A stretch of DNA of 36,779 bases from Bacteroidota bacterium (GTDB lineage Bacteria > Bacteroidota > Bacteroidia > Chitinophagales > Saprospiraceae). Location of the stretch: NCBI GenBank assembly GCA_024743405.1, contig JANSWP010000072.1, positions 1 to 36,779 of the forward strand, given 5' to 3'. Below, in pieces: positions 34,811-36,779 of this stretch; position 1 is the stretch's first letter, and each line of letters starts with the position of its first letter. Under the pieces are notes generated by a model. That model was given only the letters and a program-made list of their open reading frames with translations, had not been told where the DNA came from and did not search any database. Both the position numbers and the translations under genes were made by a program.

Positions 34811-34871
34811 AGAGTATGTCTAAGTTTGTTTTGTCAACTTAGTAGTTAGTCAAGATAAAACAGTTGACAAA
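34811..34871. repeat. Half copy of family B element end plus a stem-loop
   Basis: AGAGTATGTCTAA at 34811-34823 repeats the terminal motif of the 20728-20887 element. Directly inside it, TTTGTCAACT (34830-34839) and AGTTGACAAA (34862-34871) are a perfect 10-bp inverted repeat with a 22-base loop. I found no opposite element end before the next gene, so this is either a degraded copy or a solo end. The rest of 34872-35047 shows nothing recognisable. Confidence 0.45.
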
Positions 34872-35047
34872 TTCATATGGCTTTTGTACTTGAATTTCGC
34901 CAAGAATACTTGCTGAAGTGTTGGCTTTGGCTATGTTCTATTCCTCATTCATACCCAATACCCAACTATATATCACTCGTGACTATTGGTTTGACTAATT
35001 ATTGAATACATATCTGACGCAATAAACCTAATCATCACAATATCAAA

Positions 35048-35641
35048 TTGGACTATTACATATTACACAAACCTTTCGGCGTACTTAGCCAATTTACACG
35101 GGAAGAGCCCCACCACAAAACACTTGCAGATTTAGGGGAATTTCCTAAAGATATTTATCCAGTTGGACGTCTAGATAAAGATAGTGAAGGGTTGTTGATT
35201 TTAACAAACGACCCTAAGCTGAATCATAGGTTATTAAACCCAAATTTTCGGCACAAACGAACCTATCTAGCTCAAGTTGAGCAAATTCCAGAAAAAGAAG
35301 ATTTAGAGATTCTTGAAAAAGGAGTTGAAATAAAAGTTGGAAAAAGATATCACTCTACCCTACCATGTAAGGCAAAACTCCTTGAGCCACCCCCTTCAGT
35401 ATCAGAAAGAGTTCCATCTATTAGATACCGAAAATCTATTCCTACTGCTTGGATTCAACTTACATTAACGGAAGGTAAAAATCGCCAAGTAAGAAAGATG
35501 TGTGCTAAAATTGGCTTTCCAGTTTTGAGATTAATTCGTATTTCAATTGAAAACTTAAGTCTTAAACAAATGAAAAGTGGAGACTTCTACAAAATCGATA
35601 AGGCAGAGCTTTTCCATTTTTTATTTCAAAAAAGTGAGTAG
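35048..35641 (+). CDS. RluE/RsuA-type rRNA pseudouridine synthase
   Basis: Isomerises a uridine in 23S rRNA to pseudouridine. The 197-residue protein begins DYYILHKPFGVLSQFTRE and carries the catalytic Asp43 in GRLDKDSEGLLILTND, then RHKRTYLAQVE, and TEGKNRQVRKMCAKIGFPVLRLIRI near 150-175. There is no S4 RNA-binding domain at the N-terminus, as in RluE, and residues about 105-120 are an insertion rich in Pro and Ser. No ATG is available: the only plausible start is the TTG at 35048, preceded by an in-frame stop at 35015. The target site (E. coli RluE modifies U2457) is inferred from similarity only. Confidence 0.88.
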   Translation: MDYYILHKPFGVLSQFTREEPHHKTLADLGEFPKDIYPVGRLDKDSEGLLILTNDPKLNHRLLNPNFRHKRTYLAQVEQIPEKEDLEILEKGVEIKVGKRYHSTLPCKAKLLEPPPSVSERVPSIRYRKSIPTAWIQLTLTEGKNRQVRKMCAKIGFPVLRLIRISIENLSLKQMKSGDFYKIDKAELFHFLFQKSE

Positions 35642-35784
35642 AACACGCAACCAAACCGTACTTTAGATTACTTAATAAAAGTCAATTTACGTCTGAACTT
35701 AAATTTTCTTTAATTTAATGTTAATTTAACAAAAGGATTTCTTATTTATGGCGTCCAATTGAAGGGAGCACTAAAAATAATTGA

Positions 35785-36477
35785 ATGTTTGATTTATCAT
35801 CGATAACCTATAATACTGAAAATCCGACCTTTATTACCATTCTATTTACGGTCATGTGTTCCTTTTTGTGTTCTGCCATGATTGTGTTTACTTACGACAA
35901 AACGACCCGTGATGTTGATCGATCTGGTAATTTTTTACAAGCTTTAGTCTTAATTTCAGTAGTATCCGCAATGGTCATGCAAGCGATCGGAGATAGTTTA
36001 GCTAGAGGATTAGGTATGTTAGGTGCTTTAGCAATAATTAGATTCCGTACGACTCTTAGAAATCCCAGAAATATGGTTTTCATGTTTGGTTCAATAGCTG
36101 CTGGGATTGCTTGTGGTGTTTTTGGGTTCGTAATCGCTTTTACAGGAACTATTGGTTTTTGTTTATTAGCCTTTTTACTTTGGATGACACCGTTCAGTCA
36201 AAAACAAAACTTGATAGGTACATTAATACTCCAATTACCAAAAGACTCAGATAATTTTACTGTTTTAGAAATCTTACTAAACAAAAATTGTAAAGCATTC
36301 AAAATAAAACGATATCGGATATTCTTCACAAGGAAAAAACGGGAGCGTGTTGAGTATGAATATCAAATTTCTTTAACTAAAGAATTACAAGGCTGGGAGT
36401 TAGTTAATAAAATTAATGAATTACCTGACGTTCGGTCTGTTAGATTAAATTTCATTGACAGTGAAGGGATTGTTTAA
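35785..36477 (+). CDS. DUF4956 membrane protein
   Basis: A 230-residue inner-membrane protein. Hydrophobic segments lie at about 20-36, 50-70, 75-95 and 104-135, with the family motif ARGLGMLGALAIIRFRTTLRNPRNMVFMFGSIAAGIACG between them; the cytosolic tail (about 145-230) is a small alpha-beta domain (YEYQISLTKELQGWELVNKINELPDVRSVRLNFIDSEG). In other bacteria DUF4956 genes often sit beside VTC-type polyphosphate polymerase or CotH-like genes; neither is visible here because the window ends about 300 bp further on. No enzymatic activity is known. A weak promoter-like TATTTATG precedes it. Confidence 0.92.
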   Translation: MFDLSSITYNTENPTFITILFTVMCSFLCSAMIVFTYDKTTRDVDRSGNFLQALVLISVVSAMVMQAIGDSLARGLGMLGALAIIRFRTTLRNPRNMVFMFGSIAAGIACGVFGFVIAFTGTIGFCLLAFLLWMTPFSQKQNLIGTLILQLPKDSDNFTVLEILLNKNCKAFKIKRYRIFFTRKKRERVEYEYQISLTKELQGWELVNKINELPDVRSVRLNFIDSEGIV

Positions 36478-36519
36478 TTGATATAATCATTTAATAATTA
36501 AGTACCTGCGAAAGAATAC

Positions 36520-36725
36520 CTTAGTAACGGCTAAAAAATAAGTCCGCCAATTTGAAATAGTAGATTTTGAATTTTAGCAAGGCAAAAAACACAGGCGATG
36601 AAGGGCATCCTGCGCTGGCTTGTGCCAGAAGGTACAAAGGCGAACGCAAAAAAGTATTGTTAACGCCGCAAAAGTTCAAAAAATACATCGGCAAATGTCG
36701 GAGTTATTCTTTAGCTGTTACTTAG
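36520..36725. mobile_element. MITE-like inverted-repeat element, family A, copy 2
   Basis: Terminal inverted repeats of 30 bp, 25 identical: left CTTAGTAACGGCTAAAAAAT then AAGTCCGCCA; right, reverse-complemented, CTAAGTAACAGCTAAAGAAT then AACTCCGACA. The interior is locally GC-rich and includes a CTGGC-TTGT-GCCAG hairpin near 36613-36626. It contains no protein-coding frame that I can support. Ends match those at 9191-9357, interiors do not obviously match, though both carry a small hairpin. Confidence 0.7.
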
Positions 36726-36729
36726 TCAT

Positions 36730-36779
36730 TTAAACAGCGTCTTTTGCCCTCATTTTCCTTTTAAAATCAATAATAGTAT
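36730..36779 (-). CDS. Possible 3' end of a minus-strand gene cut by the window edge
   Basis: From the window end a minus-strand frame reads TIIDFKRKMRAKDAV and then a TAA at 36732-36730. Fifteen residues are too few to identify anything; the codon use is ordinary for the region. It could equally be non-coding. Confidence 0.25.
   Translation of the reverse strand, partial: TIIDFKRKMRAKDAV

Noticed and set aside
1-36779. CRISPR arrays, tRNA, rRNA, prophage or complete insertion sequences
   Set aside because: Read for direct-repeat arrays, tRNA TΨC/cloverleaf motifs and transposase or integrase domains; none seen.

Overview
The window is about 36.4 kb of AT-rich bacterial chromosome, preceded by roughly 335 bases of very GC-rich sequence that does not belong with it. 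The bulk is clearly Bacteroidota. It has secreted proteins ending in type IX secretion sorting domains, a PorT homologue next to a menaquinone methyltransferase, a DUF5777 barrel, a choice-of-anchor L adhesin-like protein, and upstream elements of the Bacteroidota form TAnnTTTG. A Na+-translocating decarboxylase and an AT-rich genome fit a marine or saline member, possibly near Saprospiria, but this is inference and no rRNA is present to settle it.

Layout. 1-335: GC-rich foreign segment, probably a chimeric join. 336-2116: 5' part of a large secreted choice-of-anchor L/CUB protein on the minus strand, cut by that join. 2318-10679, all minus: RtcB RNA ligase, YqgE/AlgH protein, GHL10 glycosylhydrolase-like protein, an 888-residue tandem AAA+ ATPase with a duplicated N-terminal module, and aspartate kinase. 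10974-14460, plus: oadG-oadA-oadB, a membrane Na+-pumping biotin decarboxylase, closed by a perfect 15-bp hairpin terminator. 14504-16491, minus: OB-fold protein, YceI, DUF5777 barrel. 16642-20698, plus: OmpA-type lipoprotein, single-domain asparaginase, serine/threonine racemase-dehydratase, secreted M43-like metalloprotease. 20925-23262, minus: kbl and tdh, which together turn threonine into glycine and acetyl-CoA. 23467-30813, minus: HsdR_N-like nuclease-fold protein, DUF1028 T9SS cargo, a barrel, an orphan TRAP DctQ, a TPR protein, and gyrA. 31280-36477: menG-porT, AcpH (minus), YchF, RluE-type pseudouridine synthase, DUF4956 membrane protein.

Most genes are ordinary housekeeping or Bacteroidota-typical functions and I see no tRNA, rRNA, CRISPR array, prophage or obvious defence island. 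The least explained structure is intergenic. There are at least three families of short non-coding inverted-repeat (MITE-like) elements: one at 9191-9357 and 36520-36725, one at 20728-20887 with a half copy near 34811, and one at 23987-24111. The 20728 element sits exactly in the loop of a long hairpin between two convergent genes, as if it had inserted into a bidirectional terminator. Among proteins, the tandem AAA+ ATPase with two copies of an unrecognised beta-rich N-terminal module is the most interesting unknown.

Several starts were moved from the longest reading frame to a better-supported ATG: the OmpA-type lipoprotein, M43 protease, TPR protein, AcpH and YchF.
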